Assembly (NCBI GenBank): GCA_035701115.1
Contig: DASSOA010000059.1
Span: forward strand, 1-25,100
DNA: 25,100 bases
Direction: 5' to 3'
Source of the DNA: DASSKW01 sp035701115
GTDB lineage: Bacteria; Pseudomonadota; Gammaproteobacteria; Natronospirales; REEB76
The notes under the pieces were generated by a model. It was not told where the DNA came from. It worked only from the letters and a program-made list of their open reading frames with translations, and did no database searches. The number at the start of each line of letters is the position of its first letter. Within the stretch, counting starts at the first letter, position 1. Of the stretch, positions 1 through 8,063 are shown piece by piece. The position numbers and the translations under genes are program-made.

Positions 1-267
1 AGCGACATTCGGCTCGATCCAAGAACGTTCAATGCTGTGGTAACGATGCAGATTGACGGAAAATACAATCAGATTCCGGACGACACCACGGCGAGCATTC
101 TGACTTCAGGTCTGCTGGGCGAGCAGTACGTTGGATTGAGCCCGGGTGGATCGGAAACCTTTCTCAAACAGGGCAGTCAGATCACCTATACCCAGTCGGC
201 GATCGTACTGGAAAACCTGATCGGCAAATTCCTGTCGTCGGGCAAGTCGGATTCTGGAGGCAAGTGA
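1..267 (+). CDS. mlaD: MlaD, phospholipid transport periplasmic hexamer subunit (C-terminal part)
   Basis: This is the C-terminal 88 codons of a gene that begins before the window; the reading frame is open from base 1 to the TGA at 265-267. The visible part contains the end of the MCE domain (residues reading YVGLSPGGS) followed by a hydrophilic tail with ITYTQSAIVLENLIGKFL, typical of the MlaD C-terminus. In the family, MlaD forms a membrane-anchored hexamer on the MlaFE ABC transporter and exchanges phospholipid with MlaC. The next gene, mlaC, starts one base after the stop, so the two are clearly co-transcribed. The MCE core and the N-terminal membrane anchor lie outside the window. The identification rests on the tail plus the mlaC-mlaB neighbours. 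Confidence 0.9.
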   Translation, partial: SDIRLDPRTFNAVVTMQIDGKYNQIPDDTTASILTSGLLGEQYVGLSPGGSETFLKQGSQITYTQSAIVLENLIGKFLSSGKSDSGGK

Positions 268-268
268 C

Positions 269-922
269 ATGCGCACAAGAAATGTTCTGATTCCGATTTT
301 GCTGGTGCTGTTCAGTGGTACGGCCGCTTACGCTGATTCGGTTGGTGCCGGCGTCGCCACGCCGCCCGATCAGGTCGTGCGTGAGACAGCCAAGAGCATG
401 TTTGCCGCCATGAACAAGGACAAGGCGGATCTGAAGACGCACCCTGAGAAACTGTACGATATGATCGGCAAGATTCTTTTGCCGCATTTTGATTTCGATT
501 ATGCGTCGCGGCTGGTACTCGGGCGTTACTGGCGCAGCGCGACGCCGGCGCAGCGCAAGAAATTTGAAGATGCGTTTTACCAGTTTCTGGTTCACAGCTA
601 TGCCGACGGCATGCTGAAGGGCAATTATTCCGAGCGCAACATCGAAGTGGAGCCCTGGCGGGGTGCGGACAGCGATACCCGGACTCTGGTGCGCAGCAAG
701 GTCACGCGTCAGGACGGCGCGCCGGTCGAAGTGGATTATGCAATGATCAGGACCAAGGATGGCTGGAAAGCCTTTGATGTCACCATCGAAGGGATTTCAT
801 ATGTCATGAATTACCGCAATCAGTTCGGTCCTGAAATCGAACAGAATGGCATGGATGCATTGATCAAGCGTCTGCAGGCCGATACGGCCAAAGCCGATGC
901 AGCCAAAGGCAGCCACAGCTGA
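269..922 (+). CDS. mlaC: MlaC, periplasmic phospholipid-binding protein
   Basis: The 217-residue product has an N-terminal signal peptide (hydrophobic run ILLVLFSGTAAYA, likely cleavage after residue 22, before DSVG). The body matches the MlaC family: a PHFDFDYASRLVLGRYWR stretch, followed by FYQFLVHSYADGML and a VDYAMIRTKDGWKAFDVTIEGISYVMNYRNQF block. MlaC shuttles phospholipid across the periplasm between MlaA-porin at the outer membrane and MlaFEDB at the inner membrane. The ATG at 269 follows a GGAGG ribosome site inside the end of mlaD. Its TGA (920-922) overlaps the mlaB ATG by one base, so translation is probably coupled. The length is normal for the family. Confidence 0.95.
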   Translation: MRTRNVLIPILLVLFSGTAAYADSVGAGVATPPDQVVRETAKSMFAAMNKDKADLKTHPEKLYDMIGKILLPHFDFDYASRLVLGRYWRSATPAQRKKFEDAFYQFLVHSYADGMLKGNYSERNIEVEPWRGADSDTRTLVRSKVTRQDGAPVEVDYAMIRTKDGWKAFDVTIEGISYVMNYRNQFGPEIEQNGMDALIKRLQADTAKADAAKGSHS

Positions 923-1221
923 TGGACAAGGTCGAATTTCACAGCGAAGGCAACGGCCTGTTCAAAGTGCGGGGCAGAATGAATTTTGAATCCTGTCCGG
1001 CAGCGCTGGACGACAGCATGCACCTGTTTGCGGACCTGCCGAGGGTTGAGCTGGATTTTTCCGATGTCACTCAGGTGGACAGTGCCGGGCTGGCGCTGTT
1101 GGTGGAATGGGCGGGATGGGCCCGGCGCAGGCATCGTGACCTGGAATTCCGGCGGGTGCCGCTGCAGGCACTGGCGCTGGCGCGAATCAGCGATGTGGAG
1201 TCAATGCTGCCGGTGCGCTGA
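922..1221 (+). CDS. mlaB: MlaB, STAS-domain regulatory subunit of the Mla transporter
   Basis: This short cytoplasmic protein of 99 residues is a single STAS domain. The diagnostic STAS loop is visible as VDSAGLALLVEW around residues 52-63; Ser54 sits where STAS proteins carry a Ser or Thr. In the family, MlaB binds the MlaF ATPase and is needed for transporter assembly and activity. It is the last gene of the mla run here, with a one-base overlap with mlaC. It ends 39 bases before the stop codon of mlaA on the opposite strand, and I see no obvious terminator in that gap. Confidence 0.9.
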   Translation: MDKVEFHSEGNGLFKVRGRMNFESCPAALDDSMHLFADLPRVELDFSDVTQVDSAGLALLVEWAGWARRRHRDLEFRRVPLQALALARISDVESMLPVR

Positions 1222-1260
1222 ATGGCGTGTCAGGACCCGCTATGGCTTCATTTGGTGAAT

Positions 1261-2109
1261 TCATCCACCGTCGTCTTTCCGGGCGGCGGGGCCAAGCGTA
1301 GCGGCTGCCGGCGGCGAGGTGGTCGAGGCAGCTGGAGCGGTATCATCGCCTGAATCATCATCGGCTGGAACGTCCGGATAATCCGGATACTGCACCGGCG
1401 GATTGCCGTTGTAGATCTGGTAGCGGCGGTGCTGAATGTAGGCATCGCGCATGAACGTGTACGGATCGTAGGCACTGTCCAGAGTCGCATTCAGATCCAT
1501 CAGTCCGGCCCGTGTATCCACACCTTCCATGACGTAGCTGCCGTTACGGTACCGCGCCGGCATGGCGTTCCATGCCGGATCAAGGTAAGTGTCTCCGTAG
1601 CGTCCGCCGGCGTCGCGCACCGTGCTGGGTCCGAGGATCGGCAGCACCAGGTAGGGACCGGACGGTACGCCCCACCTCGCCAGCGTCTGACCCAGGTCTT
1701 CATTGTGTTCCGGCAACCCGACGTGTGCTGCCACATCGAAGAACCCCAACAGTCCGAACGTGGAGTTGATGAGGAACCGCCCGGTGTCTCTCAGGCTTTG
1801 TTTGCCTTCGGCCTGCAGAATGTCATTGGCGATGTTGACCGGTTCGCCGAGATTCTGGATGAAATTGTGAATCCCGGAGCGCGCATGGGCCGGCACGGCG
1901 CGGGTATAGGTTCGGGCAACCGGTCTGGCTATGGACTTGTCGATCTTGTCGTTGAAAGCATACGTTACCCGATTGAACTTCTCCCAGGGGTCCCTGGTTT
2001 GTGTCACATATTCCGGTGGCGCGCTTGCGCACGCAGCCAGCAACACCGGCAGCAGCAGACTGAATCCGCCCAGACAGAAAATGAATAAACGATTGGATCG
2101 GGAGTGCAT
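1261..2109 (-). CDS. mlaA: MlaA (VacJ), outer-membrane lipoprotein for lipid asymmetry
   Basis: The 282-residue lipoprotein precursor has a type II signal peptide with lipobox LAAC, the lipidated cysteine being residue 27. The mature part carries the MlaA/VacJ signature: DPWEKFNRVTYAFND, then FIQNLGEPVNIANDILQ, RFLINSTFGLLGFFDVA, LGQTLARWGVPSGPYLVLP and the YGDTYLDP block. In the family MlaA forms a ring in the outer membrane with a trimeric porin and removes phospholipid from the outer leaflet, passing it to MlaC. The ATG at 2109 follows a GGAAG ribosome site. The C-terminal 45 or so residues are rich in Asp, Pro and Ala and look disordered. The gene converges on mlaB and lies 60 bases downstream of bepA on the same strand, so it may be read from the bepA promoter. 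Confidence 0.95.
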   Translation of the reverse strand: MHSRSNRLFIFCLGGFSLLLPVLLAACASAPPEYVTQTRDPWEKFNRVTYAFNDKIDKSIARPVARTYTRAVPAHARSGIHNFIQNLGEPVNIANDILQAEGKQSLRDTGRFLINSTFGLLGFFDVAAHVGLPEHNEDLGQTLARWGVPSGPYLVLPILGPSTVRDAGGRYGDTYLDPAWNAMPARYRNGSYVMEGVDTRAGLMDLNATLDSAYDPYTFMRDAYIQHRRYQIYNGNPPVQYPDYPDVPADDDSGDDTAPAASTTSPPAAATLGPAARKDDGG

Positions 2110-2169
2110 GTTGCTTCCGGTATGGATCTCGGGGTTTTAATACGCAGCCGGGATTGCAGGCTCAACGCA

Positions 2170-3681
2170 TCATGGCTGTTTATTATTGGGATGTTCCTTG
2201 TGCTCGGCAATAACCTTTGCCTTGACGCGTGCCATGCGTGCTTCGTACCGTTGGCGCTGAAATTCGCTGATTTCGGGCACGGCAAGCGCGATGCGCAGTT
2301 GCTCGAGAGCCTGATCGTCCAGTCCGTTCATCGTGTAGTAACGCGACATGTAAAAGTGCGAATCTGCCACGTCTCCGGTCTTGTCGTAAGCCTTGGCCAG
2401 CAGCCGCAGGGCTTCAGCATCGCCGTCGCTGCTGACCTGGCGAAGCCCGAGCAATAACGGGATTGCCTGTTGGGCTTTGCCGGCATCAATGAGATCGCCG
2501 GCATAACTCAAAGCCACCGGCCGGTTACCGGGAAACAGCTGCATCGCCTTGTTGTACGTGGCGATTGCCTCGCTGGTATCGCCGGCTGCCATCTGGGCTT
2601 CGGCCAGCCCGATGCGAAACGCGATGACATCGTCATATGTTGATTCCAGTTCGCGCATGAGGCTGATAGCCTCTGCATCACGATTCAGTTGCGTGTCTAT
2701 CAGCGACAGGCCGTAGCGCATTGCGTCCTGGTTCCAGCCGTGATCGGTCTTGATCCCGGCCAGGAAGTAATCACGGGTACGTTGCGGGTTGTCGCTTTCC
2801 AGCACCCGCAAACGCGCCTTCATGATGGCATAACTGCGGCTGTCGGGTCTGGGTGGAACATGCATGCTTTCAGCGCGTTCTTTAAGGTAGGTCATGCGCG
2901 TCAGATCGAGCGGGTGATCCATCAGGAATTCCGGGATCTGGTCATAACCGTTAAGTGATGAATTCTGCTGCATCTTGGCAAAGAATTCGACCATGCCCTG
3001 AGGCTGGAATCCGGCGCGTGCGAGGGTCTGAAGTCCCACGCGATCGGCTTCTTCTTCCTGGCTGCGCGTAAAGTTGATCTGGTGCTGAATGATGGAGCCT
3101 TCGGCGGTTGCCAGCGCACCCATCGCAACATTTGGATCGGCCGTGCGCGCTGCAACAAGCACGGCGCCCAGTATTGTCGCGAGATCGAGCAGGCTGTGGT
3201 TTTTCTGGTCCTCGATGGAGCGGGCAATGTGCCGCTGCGTGACGTGCGCGGTTTCGTGCGCCAGCACGCCGGCAAGTTCATCCTCATTGTCCGTTGCAAG
3301 GATCATGCCGCTGTTTGCGCCAATAAACCCGCCGGGCAGGGTGATTGCATTGATGGTTGGATCGTTGAGCACGAAATACTCGAAGTGAAGGGTCGGGTTA
3401 TCGCTGTGCGACGACAGGTCATGTCCGAGGTTATCGATGTACTCGTGGATCAGCGGGTCTTCGAGAATGGCGCCGCCGCGATGGAGTTCGTCCATGATCT
3501 GCACGCCGGCCTGGTATTCCTGGGCCGGAGTCAGCGAATCGGCACCTGCTTCGCCGATCTGGGGCAGGTTGAAATCGCTGGGTGATGGCGTGTCATCCGC
3601 CTGCGCAATGGCAAAGCCAGGCGAAGCGGTCAGCAACGCGCCGAGTACCAGGAATAGGAATTTACGGGCCAGATTCTGCAA
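2170..3681 (-). CDS. bepA: BepA-like periplasmic M48 metalloprotease/chaperone with TPR domain
   Basis: The 503-residue exported protein has a signal peptide (hydrophobic residues 8-26), an M48 protease domain with zinc motif HETAH at 142-146, an ExxxD third-ligand motif near 209-213, and a C-terminal TPR superhelix from about residue 285. A conserved HPL motif puts His256 where E. coli BepA has its self-inhibitory 'plug' histidine. The C-terminus (QRYEARMARV) also resembles BepA. In E. coli BepA promotes LptD maturation and degrades stalled outer-membrane proteins. The start is uncertain: the TTG at 3681 lies 12 bases after a GGAGG, while an in-frame ATT three codons upstream would have six-base spacing. 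The protein has no strong alternative assignment. Confidence 0.92.
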   Translation of the reverse strand: MQNLARKFLFLVLGALLTASPGFAIAQADDTPSPSDFNLPQIGEAGADSLTPAQEYQAGVQIMDELHRGGAILEDPLIHEYIDNLGHDLSSHSDNPTLHFEYFVLNDPTINAITLPGGFIGANSGMILATDNEDELAGVLAHETAHVTQRHIARSIEDQKNHSLLDLATILGAVLVAARTADPNVAMGALATAEGSIIQHQINFTRSQEEEADRVGLQTLARAGFQPQGMVEFFAKMQQNSSLNGYDQIPEFLMDHPLDLTRMTYLKERAESMHVPPRPDSRSYAIMKARLRVLESDNPQRTRDYFLAGIKTDHGWNQDAMRYGLSLIDTQLNRDAEAISLMRELESTYDDVIAFRIGLAEAQMAAGDTSEAIATYNKAMQLFPGNRPVALSYAGDLIDAGKAQQAIPLLLGLRQVSSDGDAEALRLLAKAYDKTGDVADSHFYMSRYYTMNGLDDQALEQLRIALAVPEISEFQRQRYEARMARVKAKVIAEHKEHPNNKQP

Positions 3682-3720
3682 CGGAATCAGTCGCCTCCGG
3701 GCGAACAGGAATGCAGGGAC

Positions 3721-3748
3721 ATATTATCGCATGGCGGGAGCGGTCGAG
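3721..3748 (-). promoter_or_regulatory. Candidate sigma-70 promoter for bepA
   Basis: On the minus strand a CTCGAC element (3743-3748) is followed after 16 bases by TAATAT (3721-3726). It would start transcription near 3714, leaving a leader of about 33 bases before bepA. Read by eye only; the -35 match is modest. Confidence 0.4.
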
Positions 3749-3814
3749 GGTCGCGACGGTCGGTCCGCTCGGGAGCTTTGACCAGAGCAGCGTCCGAATG
3801 ACACGGCCAATGTG

Positions 3815-3848
3815 AAAAAAAAGCCCCCGGCCGTTGGACCGGGGGCTT
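3815..3848 (-). terminator. Rho-independent terminator of the FadL-type gene
   Basis: Read on the minus strand, a perfect 10-bp stem (3839-3848 pairing with 3821-3830, five consecutive G-C pairs in its core) with an 8-base loop is followed at once by an eight-T run (3815-3822, the first two shared with the stem). It lies 28 bases after the stop of the FadL gene and is the clearest terminator in the window. It separates that gene from the bepA promoter. Confidence 0.92.
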
Positions 3849-3876
3849 GCGACGGGCAAGTCGCCGAGCTGTCGCC

Positions 3877-5277
3877 TCAGAAGCGATAGCGGTACGAAAC
3901 ACCGAGGATATCGGCGTCAGCATTGTACTGACCGACGATGTGGTCACCCCCGGCGGCGTTCAACTGGTTAAACGGAATGTGCCCGTTGATGAACAGATGC
4001 GCGTATCCGATATCCCACTGGCTGTGGTCGGACACCCGCCAGGTGGCACCGAGCGCGAGCCATTTGCGATCCGCATCCGGGAGCCGGGCACTGCGGCTGG
4101 CATTGGTATCGTTGGGAGTCGTATTGGAAGCGGCAGTCGGATTCGGAACCGGCGATTTGTCGAGCGCCACGCCGGCGCGGAATGTCCAGCTGTCGCTGTA
4201 CCGGAAGTCGGTACCGAAACTGAAGCGGTTGACGTTCGACAGTCCTTCCTGAACCGTGGATGGCGGCTGGCCGCCATTGGTTGCCGGATTGTAGGTGTCG
4301 AAATTGATGGTGAGCTTGTCAAAGCTGCTCCATCCCGTGTAACTCCAGTCACCGTACAGCGACCACTGATCGTTCAGCTTGAGCATGCCGCTGAGGGAGG
4401 CCATCTGCGGGGTGGTGAAATCGGACGAAATTCCCTGATTGTGGAACAGTCCCGCGTTATAGAAGATGCTCGGGGCATTGGTGAACGTTGCATTGCCGCT
4501 GAGCGAATGCTTGACCTTGGAGCGGTAGGAGAAACCAATCCGGTAGGTGTCGTAATCCCAGAGCAGACCAAAGTTGTAGCCAAGCTTCATGTGGTCGCTG
4601 GCTTCCGCCTGAAAGAACCCGTCATGATTCTGCGGGGTCAGGTTCATTGCGGTGCAGGCAGTCGGGTTCACTTCGCCAAAACAGACCGCGCCGTAATCGA
4701 TATTGTTGGTCAGTTTGACATCCATGTTTTGAAGATCGAGGCCAAACCCGCCCGAGAAATGGTCAGTGAACTTGTAGGCCAGGGTGGGATTCAGATTGAG
4801 CACCGTGACCGCGGTATAAATGGCCTGATAGCGGAAAATCGAATCAGCGTTGTAGCTGGTGGCGAGTCCGAACGGTACGCCCAAGCCGATGCCGAAACTC
4901 AGTTTGTCGTTGATGGGCGTCGAGTAATAAATGATGGGGACTGCGCCAAGCTTGCCGACGCTGCCGCCTTCGCCGCCCGACAGCGGCTGACCGGCCGCAT
5001 CGGTGGCACTGGTCTTGGTGAAGTCGGCGCCAAAACGGATCACGCTGGCGCCGGCGATAAATTCGGATTCGTTCAGGCGGGTGAGGCCCGCCGGGTTGTA
5101 CCAGATCGAGGTCGCGTCCTCGGCCGCTGCCGCGCCACCCGAGTGCGCCCGCCCGAGGCTGGTCACGCTTTGTTCGGTCAACTGGAAGTTCGAGGCCGAT
5201 GCCACACCGGGCAGGCTCGCCGCCACGGCGGCGGTCAGCAGGGGGAAGCTCCATACGGCAAACTGCTTTTTATTCAT
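3877..5277 (-). CDS. OmpP1/FadL-family outer-membrane transport protein
   Basis: The precursor is 466 residues and probably an outer-membrane beta-barrel for hydrophobic substrates such as long-chain fatty acids. It has a signal peptide (cleavage probably after VASA, residue 28), then the FadL N-terminal hatch: SNFQLTEQSVTSLGRAHSG and EDATSIWYNPAGLTRL. Alternating barrel strands follow and the protein ends in YRYRF, a terminal Phe as expected for BAM-dependent barrels. Two cysteines flanking GEVNPTA may form a disulfide in an extracellular loop. I place the start at the ATG at 5277 because GAGGAAA lies seven bases upstream; a Met 16 codons further out gives no signal-like extension. It is a single-gene unit with its own promoter and terminator. 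The exact substrate cannot be read from the sequence. Confidence 0.9.
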   Translation of the reverse strand: MNKKQFAVWSFPLLTAAVAASLPGVASASNFQLTEQSVTSLGRAHSGGAAAAEDATSIWYNPAGLTRLNESEFIAGASVIRFGADFTKTSATDAAGQPLSGGEGGSVGKLGAVPIIYYSTPINDKLSFGIGLGVPFGLATSYNADSIFRYQAIYTAVTVLNLNPTLAYKFTDHFSGGFGLDLQNMDVKLTNNIDYGAVCFGEVNPTACTAMNLTPQNHDGFFQAEASDHMKLGYNFGLLWDYDTYRIGFSYRSKVKHSLSGNATFTNAPSIFYNAGLFHNQGISSDFTTPQMASLSGMLKLNDQWSLYGDWSYTGWSSFDKLTINFDTYNPATNGGQPPSTVQEGLSNVNRFSFGTDFRYSDSWTFRAGVALDKSPVPNPTAASNTTPNDTNASRSARLPDADRKWLALGATWRVSDHSQWDIGYAHLFINGHIPFNQLNAAGGDHIVGQYNADADILGVSYRYRF

Positions 5278-5315
5278 CGATATTTCCTCAATGAAACGGC
5301 CAAGAGAGTCGCACG

Positions 5316-5345
5316 ATTTAAGCACAGGCAGAGGGCTATTGTCAG
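5316..5345 (-). promoter_or_regulatory. Candidate sigma-70 promoter of the FadL-type gene
   Basis: On the minus strand CTGACA (5340-5345, five of six matches to the -35 consensus) is followed after 18 bases by TTAAAT (5316-5321). The predicted leader is about 32 bases, ending at the GAGGAAA ribosome site before the ATG at 5277. Confidence 0.5.
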
Positions 5346-5358
5346 TACCCGTGCCGTG

Positions 5359-5380
5359 CCCCGGGCTGAGCCAGCCGGGG
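5359..5380 (-). terminator. Possible hairpin terminator after the PhoH gene
   Basis: A GC-rich hairpin (six base pairs, a one-base bulge, three more pairs, three-base loop) begins nine bases after the stop of the PhoH gene. There is no T-tract after it on the minus strand, so it may only be an mRNA-stabilising or Rho-assisted structure. Confidence 0.35.
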
Positions 5381-5388
5381 ATGTCATC

Positions 5389-6795
5389 TCAGAGCATGTC
5401 GGACGCAAAATCCGCCAGCCTCGACCGCTCGCCCCGCAACAAGGTGATATGGCCGGAATGCGGCCAGTATTTGAACCGGTCCACGACGAAGGTCAGTCCC
5501 GAGGTCGTCTCGGTCAGGTAAGGGGTGTCGATCTGGGAAACGTTGCCGATGCAGATGACCTTGGTCCCCGGCCCGGCACGGGTGATCAGCGCTTTGAGCT
5601 GCTTGGGCGTCAGATTCTGCGCTTCGTCCACAATGATGTAGCGGTTCAGGAAGGTCCGGCCGCGCATGAAGTTCATCGAGCGGATCTTGATGCGGCTTCT
5701 CAGCAGGTCGTTGGTGGCGGCGCGGCCCCATTCGCCGCCTTCGCCGGACTGGGTGAGCACCTCGAGGTTGTCCATCAGCGCGCCCATCCAGGGCGTCATC
5801 TTTTCCTCTTCGGTGCCCGGCAGGAAGCCGATATCTTCGCCGAGTGGCACGGTGACACGCGTCATGATGATTTCGCGGTAACGGTTCTGTTCCAGTGTCT
5901 GCGCCAGGCCCGCTGCCAGTGCCAGCAGGGTCTTGCCGGTGCCGGCGGCGCCGAGCAGCGTGACGAAATCCACGTTGGGATCGAGCAGCATGTTGAGCGC
6001 GAAATTCTGTTCACGGTTGCGGGCGTTGATGCCCCAGACGGTGTGGCGGATGCTGCGGTAGTCGCGCGTCAGCTCCAGCAGTGCGCCGCGATCGTTCAGC
6101 TCGCGTACGGTTGCTTCGAAGTTATCGGGCTGACTATACAGAAACTGGTTGGGAAACCATTCCTTAACTTGCGGGCCTCGGATGCGATAGTAAGTGCGAC
6201 CTTCCTGTTGCCAGGATTCCATGTCCTTGCTGTGGAGTTCCCAGAAGTTTTTGGGCAGCTCCGCCACGCCGGTAAACAGCAGATCGAGATCGTCAAGCGC
6301 CTTGTCGCTGAAATAGTCCTCGGCATGAACACCCAGGACCGCGGCCTTGATCCGCAGGTTGATGTCCTTGGAGACCAGCGTGACGCGGGTGTCGGCGTGT
6401 TTGGCCTGCAGCGCCAGTGTCGTTCCGAGTATGTGGTTATCCGGTTTGTTGCCGGGCAGCAGATCGGGGAGGGTCGTGGGGAGGGCTTCGGTTTGAAAAA
6501 ATACGCGTCCCGAGGCGGCCGCCGCGCCTGCGCTACGGTGCGGTCCCGAGATCACCAGCCCCGCGTCGATTTCCGCCTTGCTGGCGTTGTGCATCATTTC
6601 GTCGAGGAACCGGCTTACCTGACGCACATTGCGCGCAGCCTCGGAAAGGCCCTTCTTGCCGGCGTCAAGTTCCTCCAGCACGACCATCGGCAGGAAAATG
6701 TCATGTTCGTCAAAGCGGAAGATCGAGGTTGGATCGTGCATCAGCACGTTGGTATCAAGTACATACAAACGCCGCTCGGCTTTGCGTTTTGCCAC
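5389..6795 (-). CDS. PhoH-family ATPase with N-terminal PIN ribonuclease domain
   Basis: This cytoplasmic protein of 468 residues joins two domains. Residues 10-150 form a PIN domain with the expected acidic residues (Asp14 in LDTN, Glu41/Glu42, Asp119, Asp144). Residues 255-468 form a PhoH P-loop domain with Walker A GAAGTGKT (282-289) and Walker B IIVDEAQ (387-393). In mycobacteria and other bacteria PIN-PhoH fusions (PhoH2) act as RNA helicase and ribonuclease; the role in proteobacteria is less clear. The start is GTG, supported by AGGGGAG seven bases upstream. It lies 29 bases downstream of bcp on the same strand and is probably in the gcvR-bcp transcript. All catalytic motifs appear intact. 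It is not the single-domain YbeZ/PhoL type, which lacks the PIN half. Confidence 0.92.
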   Translation of the reverse strand: MAKRKAERRLYVLDTNVLMHDPTSIFRFDEHDIFLPMVVLEELDAGKKGLSEAARNVRQVSRFLDEMMHNASKAEIDAGLVISGPHRSAGAAAASGRVFFQTEALPTTLPDLLPGNKPDNHILGTTLALQAKHADTRVTLVSKDINLRIKAAVLGVHAEDYFSDKALDDLDLLFTGVAELPKNFWELHSKDMESWQQEGRTYYRIRGPQVKEWFPNQFLYSQPDNFEATVRELNDRGALLELTRDYRSIRHTVWGINARNREQNFALNMLLDPNVDFVTLLGAAGTGKTLLALAAGLAQTLEQNRYREIIMTRVTVPLGEDIGFLPGTEEEKMTPWMGALMDNLEVLTQSGEGGEWGRAATNDLLRSRIKIRSMNFMRGRTFLNRYIIVDEAQNLTPKQLKALITRAGPGTKVICIGNVSQIDTPYLTETTSGLTFVVDRFKYWPHSGHITLLRGERSRLADFASDML

Positions 6796-6824
6796 GGACC
6801 AGCTCCCCTCAGGTTGTTACCGGA

Positions 6825-7298
6825 CTATTTCTCAAGTGTCTTGACCGCATCCAGCACTTCATCCACATGACCCTTGACCGATACCTTGCGCCACTCCCGC
6901 GCCAGGTTGCCCTTGCTGTCGATGAGAAACGTGCTGCGTTCTATGCCGAGGACCTTGCGCCCGTACATGTTTTTCTCGCGGATGACGTCGTACAGCCTGC
7001 AGACCTTCTCGTCGGCGTCCGACAGCAGGTCAAAAGGAAATTGTTGCTTGCTGCGGAAATTCTCGTGCGATTTGAGGGTGTCCCGGGAGATGCCGAACAC
7101 CAGCGTGTTGCGACGTCTGAATTTCGCGTAACTGTCCCGGAAATCCTGCCCTTCAAGGGTGCAGCCGGGCGTGCTGTCCTTGGGATAGAAATACAGCACC
7201 ACATTGCTGCCTTTGAGTCGGGAAAGTCTGACGTGCTGATCGCGCGTGGACGGCAGTTCGAAATCCGGCGCTTTCTTGCCCACTGTGGGTTTAGTCAT
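6825..7298 (-). CDS. bcp: Bcp/PrxQ-type thioredoxin-dependent peroxiredoxin
   Basis: The 157-residue cytoplasmic peroxiredoxin reduces hydrogen peroxide and organic hydroperoxides. The active-site motif PKDSTPGCTLEG puts the peroxidatic cysteine at residue 46. The usual resolving cysteine of E. coli Bcp, five residues on, is absent: that position is Gln51. The only other cysteine visible is Cys100 in DEKVCRLYDV, so the enzyme may be a one-Cys form or use a different partner. The ATG at 7298 has GAGG seven bases upstream. The gene lies 87 bases downstream of gcvR, the same gcvR-bcp order as in E. coli, and is followed by the PhoH gene. The family assignment is firm; the recycling mechanism is inferred. 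Confidence 0.93.
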   Translation of the reverse strand: MTKPTVGKKAPDFELPSTRDQHVRLSRLKGSNVVLYFYPKDSTPGCTLEGQDFRDSYAKFRRRNTLVFGISRDTLKSHENFRSKQQFPFDLLSDADEKVCRLYDVIREKNMYGRKVLGIERSTFLIDSKGNLAREWRKVSVKGHVDEVLDAVKTLEK

Positions 7299-7385
7299 GC
7301 AACAGCCTCAAGACAACTGGATTCTTGACAGTTCCGGCTTCGTGATTCGCGGTCATGCCGGGAAGGGGTTGCTGCGCCTGAGTCG

Positions 7386-7937
7386 TCATGCCTTGATGGG
7401 TTCCATGATGGCATCAAGATTCAGGTCCTCGCAAAAGTCCATGAATTCTTCCCGCAGTGCACCGATGTGCAGGTCGGCGGGAATATTCACTGCCATCTGC
7501 ACGGCAAACATGGGTGCGCCGGTATGCGCCGCCGGATAACTGCGGGTTGCCACGTCAGCTATGCCGATTTTGCGTTGCGCAAAGAAATTGGCGAGGTTGT
7601 ACACAATGCCGGGTTGGTCAAGGCAGACTACGTCAATCGCGTAAGGCAGCAGGTTGTGTCGCGGCTCGCGTTCGCTGGTGCGGCGGGCGGAGATGGTCAG
7701 GCCCAGGTTTTGTTCGAGCTTGGGCAGCGCACCTTCCAGTTTGGTGATATTGTTCCAGTTCCCGGAAACCAGCAGCAGCATGGCAAATTCGCCGCCCAGC
7801 ACGGTCATGCGGCTTTCGGCTACATTGCAGCCGCAGTCGCGAACGGCACGGGCAAAATCGTGCAGGATTCCCGGCCGGTCTTCGCCCAGCGCAGAAACCA
7901 CCAGCAGCTGTTTGAGACGGGCTCGCAGAGCGGACAC
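7386..7937 (-). CDS. gcvR: GcvR-like double-ACT-domain regulator
   Basis: The 183-residue protein has two ACT domains, roughly residues 10-80 (LLVVSALGEDRPGILHDFAR, CGCNVAESRM) and 98-175 (YAIDVVCLDQPGIVYNLANF). In E. coli GcvR binds GcvA and represses the glycine cleavage operon when glycine is scarce; whether the same partner exists here cannot be seen. No ATG fits the N-terminus. I choose the GTG at 7937, which gives the family's usual length, although no good ribosome site precedes it. The frame remains open further upstream into dapA on the other strand, but that extension has no family similarity. The gene is divergent from dapA and leads the bcp-phoH run, matching the E. coli dapA-gcvR-bcp neighbourhood. 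Confidence 0.85.
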   Translation of the reverse strand: MSALRARLKQLLVVSALGEDRPGILHDFARAVRDCGCNVAESRMTVLGGEFAMLLLVSGNWNNITKLEGALPKLEQNLGLTISARRTSEREPRHNLLPYAIDVVCLDQPGIVYNLANFFAQRKIGIADVATRSYPAAHTGAPMFAVQMAVNIPADLHIGALREEFMDFCEDLNLDAIMEPIKA

Positions 7938-8005
7938 ACCGATTGCATGAAGGGTGCGTAGCAGTCTACCCGGTTTGCCACGCGGCGCAACCACCCGCAC
8001 TGCGC

Positions 8006-8035
8006 TTGAGCGCGGTTGTAGGGGATCGGTAACAT
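8006..8035 (+). promoter_or_regulatory. Candidate sigma-70 promoter of dapA
   Basis: TTGAGC (8006-8011) is followed after 18 bases by TAACAT (8030-8035). The predicted leader is about 20 bases. An in-frame ATG at 8034 falls inside the -10 element, which argues for the later dapA start at 8064. Confidence 0.45.
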
Positions 8036-8063
8036 GAATCAGTTTGGGCAAGAGGAAATGCGG

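Noticed and set aside
3847..6870. A 1007-codon open frame on the plus strand
   Set aside because: It runs antisense through the FadL and PhoH genes, both of which have clear domains, signal or catalytic motifs and ribosome sites. The antisense product has no recognisable motif; long open antisense frames are expected in GC-rich coding DNA.
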